Made by a program: the position numbers and the translations under genes. A model generated the notes under the pieces. That model worked only from the letters and a program-made list of their open reading frames with translations. It searched no databases and was not told the DNA's origin. Shown in pieces: positions 23,938 to 34,409 of a DNA stretch of 64,000 bases (its first letter is position 1; each line of letters starts with the position of its first letter). Location: contig NC_134709.1 of the NCBI RefSeq assembly GCF_043290135.1, positions 63,961,056 to 64,025,055 of the forward strand. The letters are read 5' to 3'. This DNA comes from Rhipicephalus microplus (Eukaryota; Arthropoda; Arachnida; Ixodida; Ixodidae).

Positions 23938-23994
23938 TCACGTAATTTTAATTCTTCAATAAAGTTTATTCTCTCTCTCTCTCCAAAGTCTACC

Positions 23995-24148
23995 AATTTC
24001 TGCTGTCTCAAATACCTCGCGCGTTAGTTGGGAACCTGATGACCCCACCACTCGTGAATGCAAAGCCCTATTCAAAAGGTGCCGAGTGTTTCAACGCTAC
24101 GTTAGGCGCACGTCAGGTTCACTGCGCGTGATCCGGCAAGTCGACAGT
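23995..24148 (+). other. Coding-like segment split by the LINE, right part
   Basis: Continues in frame from the segment ending at 18207 once the LINE is removed. It reads ISAVSNTSRVSWEPDDPTTR, ALFKRCRVFQRYVRRTSG and SLRVIRQVDSV with no stop to about 24228. The basic, arginine-rich character is compatible with a nucleic-acid-binding protein, but no family is recognised. Confidence 0.35.
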
Positions 24149-24423
24149 GTAGCGAGTGGCGGTCGCGGCATGCGCTGCAGGCGAACAGACGAGCGGCAGC
24201 TGCGGATGCTGCGGTGAGAACGCGGCAGGGGAGGGAGAAATTGACGTCAGTCCACACTGTGAGAGGAGCACTGCGCAGCTGTGGCGTGACCTACTTTGCA
24301 CCGCTTCGATATCTGCGGCAAGGAGACGCGTTACGGCGTGTTCGTGTGGAGGTGCGTACTTACGGCGTTATACACGTGAGTCAAATAGCTGTTCGTCATC
24401 TGAAAACTGTACGACCTTCCCAA
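24149..24423 (+). repeat. Dispersed repeat R2, copy 1
   Basis: GC-rich segment with blocks matching 25378-25650 in order: GGCGGT(A)xCGC, GCTGCGG, AGGGAGA, TGACGTC, GAGCTG(T)GG(C)GTGACxTACTT, TGCGGCxAGGAGA and GCGTTATACACGTGA. No coding meaning is evident. It begins where the coding-like segment loses identity. Confidence 0.7.
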
Positions 24424-24480
24424 AGGGAACTCCGATGCGTTGCAACGCAGCAGTGGTGCACACGTCGTTGACATTGTTGA

Positions 24481-25042
24481 CGACGGCGACCAAAGAAGAA
24501 GACGAGGAGCAGCTGCTCGATTACGGCGACATCCTCGCGTGGTACAGGGAGCAACGGCGTGGCTTCCCGCCTCCGCACAGGGATCTTACCCGGTGGGAGG
24601 CGGTGAGGTTGCGCCAGCTCCAAACCGAGACTGTGCTGACCCCATCGCTAGCGCGACACGTGTGCCCCGAACTCTACGTGAGTGAAATGTGCAGTGTGTG
24701 CGCGAGCGCGAGAGCCACCCTGGCTCACATACTCTGGGGATGTGACGCAGACAGCGCGGACGGTCCGGTGTTACCGCCGCAAGTAGAACAGCGTGTGGGG
24801 TCTACGGACCCAGAAGACCAGCGAAGGGCCGTCCGGCAGCTCGAGGTCGCACTGGCGCTGCAAAGGCGAAAGGGGGACACCCTCAGTAACCCGAGCGGCG
24901 ACGGGGCACGAAGGCCTTGAGGTCTAGGCCCGCGTGACATTAGGACTTCTAGTGTAACGTGAGATAGGGTGAACCCCACGCCCTGCGCGGCCGGAGGGAA
25001 TCCCGCATGCTGGAACCCAATAAAGTTTATTCTCTCTCTCTC
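24481..25042 (+). mobile_element. 5'-truncated LINE, ORF2 C terminus and 3' UTR
   Basis: Flanked by the perfect 13-bp duplication TTGACATTGTTGA (24468-24480 and 25043-25055). The frame from 24481 to TGA 24918 has the Cys/His box CSVCASARATLAHILWGC with the same C-x2-C-x8-H-x4-C spacing as the LINE at 18208-23982. The 3' UTR ends AATAAAGTTTATT plus a CT repeat, as in the larger LINE. It is a related but different subfamily, truncated after about 560 bp. Confidence 0.88.
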
Positions 25043-25055
25043 TTGACATTGTTGA

Positions 25056-25377
25056 AACGGGCGATGATACAGGTACTGGGAAACTGCTTGAAGCAAAACT
25101 CTGTGTAGCGTTTACTCGAGTAAGCATTTCTTTGAAACGCCAAGACACGGGAGTCAGTTTGTGTTTTGTGTAAGTTTCATTAAAGCGTTTGGCTTCGCAG
25201 TCGTCGTTTTTTCAGAATGCACACGGGCACTGGAACAGAGCTGGCACGCATTTTACAATTATTGCCACGGCCTTGTGTTCGGTGAAGTACACGCTGAAAG
25301 ATTCCTGCAGACATTCGACGCCGAAGTTAGCAAAGACCAGATTGATGCACGTTCCCCTTATCGTCGTGAATATTTAG
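25056..25377 (+). other. Unrecognised open segment between LINE and repeat R2
   Basis: Open plus-strand frame with VVFSECTRALEQSWHAFYNY and HAERFLQTFDAEVSKDQIDA. It looks protein-like in composition but has no recognised domain, no clear splice sites and directly abuts repeat R2. It may be the older element into which the truncated LINE inserted. Confidence 0.3.
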
Positions 25378-25650
25378 CGGCGGTAGCCGCAGGTGTTTCG
25401 GGTGAACGAACGAGGCGGCATGTACGTGCGCTGCGGCGAGCGTGGGGAAGGTGAGGGAGAGAGTGACGTCTGCGCGCGAAGCTAGGTGAGCGTGACGTCA
25501 CCGCGGAGCTGGGGTGTGACTTACTTGGCACCACTCCAACACCTGCGGCGAGGAGAACGCGCTGCGGCGCGTTCGTATGGACGCACTAACGTACAGCGTT
25601 ACACGCGTGAATCAAAGAACTGCTTTACATCTGAAATAGCTCTGCGTTAC
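25378..25650 (+). repeat. Dispersed repeat R2, copy 2
   Basis: Diverged direct copy of 24149-24423, with GGCGGTAGCCGC, GCTGCGGCGAGCG, GAGAGAGTGACGTC, GTGTGACTTACTTGGCACC, CTGCGGCGAGGAGA and GCGTTACACGCGTGAATCAAA. The copies are about 1.2 kb apart, with the truncated LINE between them. Confidence 0.7.
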
Positions 25651-28600
25651 TTGGCTGTCATGGAGGTATGCTGAATGTAGCTCGGCGTTCTCCATTTATT
25701 TTCGCCCAGCGAAAATTCACGGCCAGCCAACCACGTAGACACGACGCGCGTTGTGTTTCTCTCTAGTCGAGCAGTCGCACTCAATACTCTAACATGCCGC
25801 AAGTAGGCCGCCTCAGCTCAAGTCCTGCGTCCATTCAGTGACGGCACTCCTGGCTGTCCCACTAGTGGCTTTCTCAGATTTCACTCTCGCCATTAACTAC
25901 TACAGGTGCCACAGGTATCTTTTAGCACACGGGATCACCAATCATCGGTCATGGAGGTCAGCTGTTCGAGATGTATCGTAAGTTTCCACGTGGGTGCGTT
26001 CAAGTTAAACGGTACCATAGCTGTGACACCAATAGAGTCATTCTACAAGTTTTCTTGAATCATTGCACAGTAAACATTCAAATAGTTCTATGAGTTAACG
26101 TTTCACTTTCGTGTTATACCTATTCTTATGATGGAGGGATGAACCATATTTTCTTAAAATGAAAGTGTTTTATGTCTGGGTTTACCATGGCTTCTCGGAC
26201 AACGTCACGGGTTTGACGTTGTAAAATATATGCCAACAGATTGCAAAGAAAATAATGAGAAAAAAAGTTTGGTCTCGGGGTATCGAATCAGCAACCTCTA
26301 TATCCACCGTGCGTGGTGCTAATTACTGAACCACGGAACGCCCGTTGCGAGACTTAACAGCTAACAATTTATTTACACCCTGTACTGTTTGGCGGTCCTC
26401 TGAGCTGCGCCATTTCAGCACGTTTTCGTTATCAGTAGCGCGATGGCACGATCAGTTCACGTTGGGTGAGCTCTAAGGGTCATGGCCTCTTTTATGCCTC
26501 TCACCTTTCAATGAGCACCGCTTCCACGGAATCGGGTCTCTCCTGCGTGCGCGCTTACGAGACTCGTGATTCGGGAGAGCACGGATGTCACTTCGATCGC
26601 TGCCACGGCCGCGTTTACGAAAGGAGCGCGCTGCTCACAAACGAAGAAATAAGGATCGTGACTGCTGTTTGCACTTGTTCTTCTTGTCCATACTTGTGCG
26701 TTCATTTGTTTCATGTTTCTGTTTAAGCAGTGCACTTTAATTTGTCGATCTGTGACAGTTCTTATTCTGCGCTCATCCTGTGTATGCTTATTTCGTGCGC
26801 GTTTTGTGCTTGAGGTGCGCGCTGCAAGTTTTTGGCTAATTGCCGTTATTCGCTTGACTGCATTTTGTTGCTGTAGCATTCATTTCTTTTTGTTGTGGTG
26901 AACCAATGCACAATAATCGCTCAACTATATCTAGGAAGACCCGTTTTCCTTTCGTGTTACACCGATTCGTAGAATGAGGGATCAGCTACACGTTCTTTTT
27001 TTTTCTCATTTCGTGTGATAGCGGCTACGGACACCGGTGGCGGCAGCTGCGGACAACTAGGGCGCTCTTGTTGCGATCTCATGAGAGTTTTCGCTGTAGA
27101 AAAGTTCCGAAGCATGTTTCACTGCCTAACCCTTGAAGGTGAATGCCTACTCGCACATGATAGTGCAATAAACCATTACAATCTTGTACCACACATTGCA
27201 AGGCCTAACGAGCTGCATTTCGATAGACGTTCTTAGTCGATCACGTCGTTTCTTCCTATTGTTGCTTCCGTTAACAGCAGCGTTGGGCCGCTCTTTTGTT
27301 GCTATAACCTGTTCTTCAACATGCCCCCGCGATTTATGCGTGAGCAGCAGAGCACCGTAACTACTACACCAACGAGGCGGTCCAGCTAATTTCCCGCGAA
27401 TATACATTGATCGAAAGCTTCTTTGCTCCTGACGTCCCGTAAAGAATGCCGACTTCGAGAACTGTATAAGAGGCGGGGGATCTCTGAAGAGACCAATGTG
27501 CTTATTTTTCGTTTTCTGTATTTTCAGAGGTTATATAAGGGCCCTTTAAGAGATTTGGGCGCAGTTTTCTAGCTATGCCTTCTGCTCTATTTTATGCTAT
27601 TGCCACGGTCTACGGAAAAAGCCACTTTTACATGTTAACTGTGTGGGAGAATCCTCTCGCAAACCACTGACGAGAATGAAGCCTCGGAGAGACACTATCA
27701 CCGGAAAAGCCTAGGCATATCAATTGTCCATCAGCGTGAAACCATCGCGACAAAGCTGATTAAACAATGTAAGATTCAAAATGCACATACAGTACATACA
27801 GCGTAGAGTCCACTGTTAAGGGAACACTTCAATGGGCATATCTTATGATGATGGGTCCTTATTTGGTAGTGGATGCGGAAAACACTGTCCGTGTGCCAAA
27901 GGTGATACAATGAAGATGGCTGAAAGACTAGCCGTGGAAGCTGCGACAACTTAGAATAAACTGGATCTTTATTATTTCAACATACAATTTCCCAAATGCT
28001 CAGGCGTGGCACTCTAACACAGACAACAGCCATGCATTTGAGCTATTAAGATTGTGACAACAGAAGCGTCCCCAACAGTAGTCCTACGCTAATCTATGGC
28101 ACTTTTCTTCCCCAAGAGAGCCAAATGAGGGCATGCCCTACACGCGTAAATGTTCCCGTTCACAGTGGATGCGTCTGTACAAACTGAAGAGGTAAACCAA
28201 GGGAAGTTTGTAGAATACATATACGCTGAAATGCTCCTTCACTGAACGCTCCACCATAACAGAATAAGGCGGGCATTGCACACTCATTCGTCTCCTCTGT
28301 TTGCGTGCACGCTGTTAGGCTTCACTGCAAATGTTTCAGTATGAATCTGTACCGAATAGCCCACCTTTCAACCATTCTGCTTTGTCCTGTTGACTCGATA
28401 GCACATGGATCACGCATTGTCATTGGGGTTGTTGGGGCAACCGATACCCAAACTGCCACGTGGCACTCTGCATAGACCTCAAGGGTGTCTGCATGGTCCT
28501 TTGCTAAAACAGCCGGGCTTAGAGATAAGCGTACGGAACCTCTCGAAGTGGGGTAATGTCATGACTGGATCTGACCGCGAGGAGCCGCCGCTGCAGGCAT

Positions 28601-28800
28601 TAACGCACTAATAGCCTCCATTGAAGACGTTTGACTTCATTCAGTACGCTTCCGCAACTTTCAATCCAGATACTACTCGAGAAATTGGCTTAAGTACATT
28701 AATCAATACATCAACCAAACGCAGCGATTATTTAGCAACACTTGGGGGGCAGGAGGCGCTATGCTGTCCACTGCTAACGGAGTTGGAAATTGACGGGGCG
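25651..28800. other. Intergenic, no gene recognised
   Basis: About 3.1 kb without a supported exon. A tRNA-like repeat head lies at 26268-26342 (listed separately). Open frames here are short, cysteine- or serine-rich and lack domains. Confidence 0.35.
26268..26342 (-). repeat. tRNA-like repeat head
   Basis: On the minus strand CGTTCCGTGGTTCAGTAATT resembles a tRNA acceptor and A-box region, and TTGCTGATTCGATACCCCGA about 45 nt later resembles a B box. Stem pairing is incomplete. It is interpreted as a tRNA-derived SINE head or tRNA pseudogene. Confidence 0.5.
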
Positions 28801-29100
28801 ATGCCTCCATGAGAAAGGCGAAACAGTCCCAGCGCTCTAGCGCACGCTCAGGGTGTACGAAGTCACAACAGCTAAATTCCTCTGCCAAGGTTATGACGCG
28901 GCGGCCCTTGGCAAGGGATGCACCTAGTGCAAGTCTGGGAGTTAACAGCAAGCAAAAGGTTACCGCGCTCACCGAGGGTACGTTGCTCTCCACGGAGCCG
29001 ATCGAGGTTCAGCCGAACGCACGAGACTCGCGATCCACGCGCCACAAGCTGCACCGGTCAACTTTAACTTCCTCACTCTGCAGGGGCCCGCGCGATTGCT

Positions 29101-29335
29101 GATGCTGATGACCTTAGACGGATGGCGCTCACCCACAGAGGGAGATGGGCCAAGAACCGGGCGGCAGGATACTTAAATGAAACTAAAATGAAATTAAAGC
29201 CAATCAGAAAAATTAGTTTAGAGATAATACTGCCAATAAACAAAAAATGTTTGCTGAGCAAGTGGTCAAACCATCTCTTGTTCCTGACAGACATCGCTAC
29301 GAATTATAAAATAAGGATCTGAAAAGGTTAGGGTT
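29101..29335 (+). repeat. Dispersed repeat R3, copy 1
   Basis: Shares TGATGCTGATG, GGCCAAGAACCGGGCGGCAG, GATACTTAAATGAAACTAAA and GCTGAGCAAGxGGTCAAACC with 33779-34010 in direct orientation. The A-rich body and conserved right end (ACGAATxATAAA) suggest the 3' part of a retroelement. No coding is visible. Confidence 0.8.
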
Positions 29336-30861
29336 CACTAGCACGGTAATTTTTTAGTTGCATAGATGTAGTCAAACACAGTGGAGCATATATCCCTGTG
29401 GCAGTAACCAAATGAAGTGCCGCCAAGTGATAAAAGTACTGGTAGATTTACTTGTATTCCGAGCTTTTGTAATGGGGCTACTAATTATCTTTTTCTCTAA
29501 TAAGAGTAATGACGACAAATAAAAAAAATGTTCCATTCTTTCAATTTCGTTGTGAAAAATTCACAGCGGTGACGCTCTGAGTCGAGTTTTGTTAAGGTAA
29601 TAATGTAGTTGTGGTACTGTACAGCGCAATTTGGTATAAGTGACCTCCAACTGGCAAGATACACACCACTGTTTATTCCAGCAATACCTCAATTGCTCGA
29701 AATCTTTAAATTTGTTTTATTTTGTAGCCCAGCGGAGACTGACTTATACCCACTAGGGGAATCGGCCACTGTCTAAGTCATAAAGGAAAAATGTAAATGC
29801 TGATTGCCCGGCTAAGTCGGTTTCCTGTGGTATTGTTATCTAATGGCACATTTTTCTCGCAACGAAGTTGTATGTTATGCAAACGATTTCTCTCGTATCA
29901 GTAATCTACTCTTTCACGATACCGAAAATACTATCTTTTCTGAGAAAACGTGCTGAAAGAATAGGGTATTTTATATGGTTACGGAACTACGGCACGAAAA
30001 TACGATAGAGCAGTACGGTTGCGCTGCTCCTCCGGACGACCATACTTGCGTACCATCATTCCTCGCTGACAATGAGAAGAATAACATGCCCCAACAAGAA
30101 GTGACAACCTCGTGGTAATTTTTGGAACAGTCTTTGTTGCTGTTGTTAGGGTGCCTTCACTGGTCAACGACCGAGAAAGTATAAGAGCGGTACGGTATAA
30201 CATCGTACCATGCTTGCGTACCATGTTTCCCTATCTTCCTAAAAAAAACCCTAATATGAGGGTAGCGGCACCACCTCGAACTTTCGGCTTCATTCGCCGT
30301 GACGTCGTGCATACTGACGGTGCCTACTGAGGCCTACGGAGTTTCTAATCAGTAAAAACAAAATGTAATTTCAACTTAGTGGGCCATAAATTTAACGTAC
30401 CAAGTTCGAGAAAATTTTGTAGAGTGAATGGCGCCAGATTACGATGAATGCGCTTTGAAATTCGCGACCCTTACGCGCGTTCGTTCCGGCGTGTAGTCTT
30501 TTTTTAACGCTAATGTCTTTAGAACGCTTCTTGCACTCCTAATTTACATACGTTTTATTTTCTTTTTTGTATATCAACACTCAACACTACAGGTGCCCAA
30601 GATATTCATATAATTTATTCTTACTTAGTCCTCTGGAGCGGGTTAGGGTTATAGCGAGGTTACAATGCACGTGTTCTAAAAGAACGAGGTTAAAGCTTAC
30701 TAGGGCTGCGAAGAAATAAAGCGATTGCCATGTTAGAGTACATTTTTTTACTTATACATTTCGTTTTGGACACATCACTACCTCTGTTTCAAACCACATC
30801 TGATAGCCTGCATCCCTGCTCAGCTATACTTCTTTTTCGATTTGTGCCTTTCCACTTATAA

Positions 30862-30865
<4 letters not shown>
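29336..30865. other. Intergenic, no gene recognised
   Basis: AT-rich sequence with no supported exon or RNA. The open frames around 29979-30330 are short and occupy both strands equally. Confidence 0.35.

Positions 30866-30955
<90 letters not shown>
30866..30955. repeat. (TA)n microsatellite
   Basis: Pure TA tract of about 90 bp. In minus-strand orientation it immediately follows the body of the tRNA-headed repeat at 30956-31126, in the position of a SINE tail. Confidence 0.96.
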
Positions 30956-30959
<4 letters not shown>

Positions 30960-31585
30960 CCTAACAGACAATAATGCCAAGGAAGGTATAGGGGAAGTTA
31001 TTAGGCCAATTGTAATGTAAATGAGAAGAAAGAAAAGTGGGTGAAAAGATAACTTGCCGTGGGCAGGATCCGAACCTGCGACATTCGAATAACGTGTTCG
31101 ATGCTCTACCACTTGAGCTACCACGACAGCTCTCCCCCCAGCTACTTTATTGGGTATCTATGTCAATTTAAACGTGGGAGTGTCAGTCAGCGCCACTAGT
31201 AGCGCCATGGCCGCGAGTGTGGCACCCTCTCAATGAGCCTGTTTGGCATCACGTAGCACGTGAACTTATTACTAACTGGCAGCTGACCAATAGTCCCTCG
31301 TATACAACCTAAAGGCACCAAGTCTGCCAGTACTAGACCCTCGTTAATGAATAAAGGAAACAAGTGTATACCTAAGGGCTCGTTTTTCGTGTTTTACACA
31401 ATATTAATGAGATCTAACAGACAATAATGCCAAGGAAGGTATAGGGAAGTTATTAGGCCAATTGTAATGTAAATGAGAAGAAAGAAGAGTGGATGAATTG
31501 ATAACTTGCCGTGGGCAGGATCCGAACCTGCGACCTTCGATTAACGCGTTCGAAGCACGTTTGACCTTCAAATAACGCGTTATTC
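30956..31585 (-). repeat. Tandem tRNA-headed SINE-like units (452-bp period)
   Basis: The block AACAGACAATAATGCCAAGG, an AGAAGAAAGAA stretch and AACTTGCCGTGGGCAGGATC occurs at 30961 and again at 31413, offset by 452 bp. Each block is followed on the plus strand by the inverse of a tRNA-like head. The right copy's head is scrambled after 31530. The arrangement suggests a unit of tRNA head, body and spacer duplicated in tandem, read on the minus strand. Confidence 0.75.
31055..31126 (-). tRNA. tRNA-like cloverleaf (SINE head), anticodon position CGT
   Basis: This is a 72-nt segment with a 6/7 acceptor stem (TCGTGGT/CCCACGG), perfect D stem (GCTC/GAGC), perfect anticodon stem (TCGAA/TTCGA) and perfect T stem (GCAGG/CCTGC). 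The loop CACGTTA would place CGT as anticodon, but position 33 is A, not the near-universal T, and the B box is GGTTCGGATCC. Its place at the head of a repeated unit and these defects argue for a SINE head and not a functional tRNA. Confidence 0.4.
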
Positions 31586-31902
31586 TCTCTTTGTGGGTGT
31601 GCGCCAGTATTAAGAATCGTCATCATCATCACTACTGAACATTCATTGTGTATAGTCATTTCGTTTTTTAAGATGGGTACAAGTTTAATGGTAGAAATTT
31701 GCTAAGCTTTGGTGCCTCCATTTAGGGAGATTGACGCAGCGGTGCATTCAATTCGGCTCGCAATTTTATTCAAGCAGCTTAAAATAAATTCTAAAATTCA
31801 ACTCAAATAAATATCGTTGAATCAACAATAGGGAGTGTAATAAACCATATATGAATTGAATGTAAACATTTGACAGAAGTCTGTCTCGTTGGGTATGAAA
31901 CT

Positions 31903-32957
31903 GGGAGATGATATAGGCTCCAACCAAAAGTATTTAAGAGACCCCACGTTTCTGAACCGACTTGGTTCCTTCTTCAGGAGTGACTGCATATGCTACGTAG
32001 CAGCAGCGCCTTCAAAGCACTCGAGGGGTGGCTAATGACCCCTCTCTCTGTTTCTCTCTCTCGTTTTGCCGTGGAGCACAGTCCGTGTTTGTACACTGGG
32101 GGAAGGGTTCCGAGAGAGCGGTTGATGTCGTGGGCTGTTTCCTGAATGTGCCATGACTCGATTAACAACCTTCTCCTCCAGTTCGGCTCGCTTTCGAAGA
32201 TCGCCGTCGCTTTAAAATTTATCTTGTGGTCCAATGTCTCCGCATGTTCGGCGAACTGGGCTGCGCTCTTTGTAGATCTTCCGCAAATCGTTGGCGTGTT
32301 GCTTCAGTCGTTCCGGTAGGTTTTTTGTCTCACCGATATACGATGCGGGGCACCCGGCGCACGGAATTTCGTAAATGACACCGGGGTAAAGTGAGCTAGA
32401 ATAGTTTAACCGGGGCTCCTGTCCATTGTTGGCTGGTCTTTCGGGCGGGGGAGGAGGCGGCCCAGCGTACACGCAGGCACATGCGCGATGCGAACCCCCT
32501 CCCTCTTGAAGATCTGTGCCAGCATCTCGCTGCTTCCGTGAACGTATGGAACCGAAAAGCGTTTCGGAGGCTGCCAATTAAGGTTGAATGGGGTTTCGTA
32601 ATACTCTGTTGCTCTGTGCGGCGGGTGGCGGCTCTAATGAAGTTTTTTGGATATCCGTTTTTTCTGAGGTCAGCAATTACGCGGCCCTCTTCTTTCTTTC
32701 GCTCTGTGTCATTGGAGCATAAGTTCCTAACTCTCTCGAGTAGCGCAGTCACAACCGAGGCCTTGTGGCAGGCGGTGTGGGAAGAATCGAATTGAAGGTA
32801 GCGGCCTGTGTGCGTTGGCTTCCTCTGATCGGAGAACTCCAGGCCGTCACGCCTTCTTTCCACCTGGACGTCAAGAAAGGGCAGGCAGTGGTCGCTCTCA
32901 CACTCGGTCGGGAATTGTATGGCTGGGTGCACAAAATTCAGGTGCACCCAGCACCTG
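31903..32957 (-). pseudogene. Penelope-like element copy 1 (RT end and GIY-YIG endonuclease)
   Basis: Minus-strand frames show the C-terminal RT/thumb region (LPFLDVQVERR, RKPTHTGRYLQFDSSH, SVVTALLERVRN) and then a GIY-YIG-type endonuclease with [41 protein letters not shown]-type His and a terminal [19 protein letters not shown] block. Frame changes near 32600 and 32230 break it. The GIY-YIG domain with the RKPTHTxRYLxFxSxH motif identifies Penelope-like elements. Confidence 0.85.
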
Positions 32958-33687
32958 AATTTGATGGTGCGCAGAGCAACAGAGTATTACGAAACCCCAT
33001 TCAACCTCAATTGGCAGCCCCCCGAAACGCGTACTGGTTCCATACGTTCACGGAACCAGCGAGACGCTGGCGCGGATCTTCGAGAGGGAGGGGGTTCACA
33101 TCGCGCATGTGCCTGCGTGTACGCTGGGCCGCCTCCTCTCCCGCCCGAAAGACCAGCCAACAATGGACAGGAGCCCCGGTTAAACTATTCTAGCTCACTT
33201 TAACCCGGTGTCATTCACGAAATTCCGTGCGCCGGGTGCCCCGCATCGTATATCGGTGAGACAAAAAACCTACCGGAACGACTGAAGCAACACGCCAACG
33301 ATGTGCGGAAGATCTACAAAGAGCGCAGCCCAGTTCGCCGAACATGCGGAGACATTGGACCACAAGATAAATTTTAAAGCGACGGCCATCTTCGAAAGTG
33401 AGCCGAACTGGAGGAGAAGGTTGTTACTCGAGTCGTGGCACATTCAGGAAACAGCCCACAACATCAACCGCTCTCTCGGAACCCTTCCCCCAGTGTACAA
33501 ACACGGACTGTGCTCCACGGCAAAACGAGAGAGAGAGAGAGAGACAGAGAGAGGGGTCATTAGCCACCCCTCGAGCGCTTTGAAGACTGCTGCTACGTAG
33601 CCTACGCAGTCACCCCTGAAGGAACCAAGTCGGTTCCGAAACGTCGGGTCTCTTAAAAACTTTTGGTTGGAGCCTGTATATTCTCCC
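32949..33687 (+). pseudogene. Penelope-like element copy 2 (endonuclease end)
   Basis: Starts with GCACCTGAATTT, equivalent to the 5' end of copy 1, then jumps at about 32961 to sequence found 330 bp further on in copy 1 (GCGCAGAGCAACAGAGTATT). The RT end is therefore internally deleted. Downstream it carries the same GIY-YIG region, with stops, and the same GTCTCTTAAAAACTTTTGGT 3' end. Confidence 0.83.
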
Positions 33688-33778
33688 TAAACCATATATA
33701 TTAAATACGGTGGGGTGAAGTAAACGTAGCTGTCTGATCAGCCCGAAATTGGTTACGCGGATGGAGTTAGTAGTGTTA

Positions 33779-34010
33779 TGCTGATGCTGATGCCCTTTGA
33801 TGGATGGCGCTTACCCACAAAGGGGGATGGGCCAAGAACCGGGCGGCAGGATACTTAAATGAAACTAAACTGAAAATGAAGCCAATCTGAAAAAGTAGCT
33901 TAAAATAATACTACCAAAAAACAAAAATGTGTGCTGAGCAAGCGGTCAAACCATCTTTTGTTTTTGAAAGACATAACTACGAATCATAAACTAAAGGCAC
34001 GAGCCGCAGA
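33779..34010 (+). repeat. Dispersed repeat R3, copy 2
   Basis: Direct copy of 29101-29335 with many substitutions. It starts 80 bp after the Penelope pair. The shared left end (GATGCTGATG) and right end (CATCxxTTGTTxxTGAxAGAC) are clear. Confidence 0.8.
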
Positions 34011-34186
34011 AATTCTATCTGAGCGGCTTTTTTTTTTTTTTTTTAGAGTGGGCATGCGTATTTCCCAACAATTTAGCCTTGAAGTGAAGAACTGCTACAC
34101 ATTATTTCTCATAAACTGATGGCAGTGTCCAAGCTTTGAAATAAGAAACAACAGGCAAATATTTGATAATAATGAAATGGGCAACA

Positions 34187-34192
34187 TTTATT
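34187..34192 (-). terminator. Gene A poly(A) signal
   Basis: AATAAA on the minus strand, 218 nt downstream of the gene A stop codon, within an AT-rich 3' UTR. It is the first such signal after the stop. Confidence 0.6.
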
Positions 34193-34409
34193 ATTATCAA
34201 CAATAACGTGAACGCGCACAACCACAGCAAAGCAAAAAAAAAACGCCAAGAAATATTGCTGCAAATGTTGCTCAGTCAAGGCATTCACAATGCCTTGGGT
34301 CTCTGCAACATGCTATCAGTAGTGAAGTACATTAAGAACAACCATGAGAGGTCTTATTATGCATTGATGTGCACTGTGACGGGTGATGAGCCTGTGTCCA
34401 CTGAACCCG

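Larger units (their letters stand above)
18208..23982 (+). mobile_element. Near full-length RNase H-bearing LINE (I superfamily)
   Basis: A 5.8-kb non-LTR retrotransposon with about 290 bp of 5' UTR, ORF1, ORF2, and a 3' UTR ending AATAAAGTTTATT followed by a CT repeat. It is flanked by CCAAGTCTACC (18197-18207) and CCAAAGTCTACC (23983-23994), a near-perfect target-site duplication with one A inserted. Domain order is zinc knuckles and coiled coil in ORF1, then APE endonuclease, RT, RNase H and a Cys/His box in ORF2. Two stops and one frameshift in ORF1 and two frameshifts in ORF2 make this copy non-autonomous. It lies between genes B and A, opposite to their direction. Confidence 0.88.
31841..33699. 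mobile_element. Head-to-head pair of Penelope-like elements
   Basis: Two 5'-truncated copies face each other with 3' ends outward; arms 31903-32624 and 32966-33687 are about 722 bp each and near-identical. The pair is bounded by a 12-bp direct repeat, TAAACCATATAT (31841-31852 and 33688-33699), a candidate target-site duplication for insertion as one unit. Penelope-like elements often occur as tandem or inverted partial copies. A read-through transcript would form a long hairpin. Confidence 0.85.

Noticed and set aside
24156..24920. 254-residue continuous frame
   Set aside because: It is a chimera running from repeat R2 across a target-site duplication into a truncated LINE, so it is not a single protein.
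31055..31126. Functional tRNA-Thr gene
   Set aside because: Although the cloverleaf is good, position 33 is A, the B box is altered and the sequence heads a repeated unit, so it was kept only as a tRNA-like SINE head.
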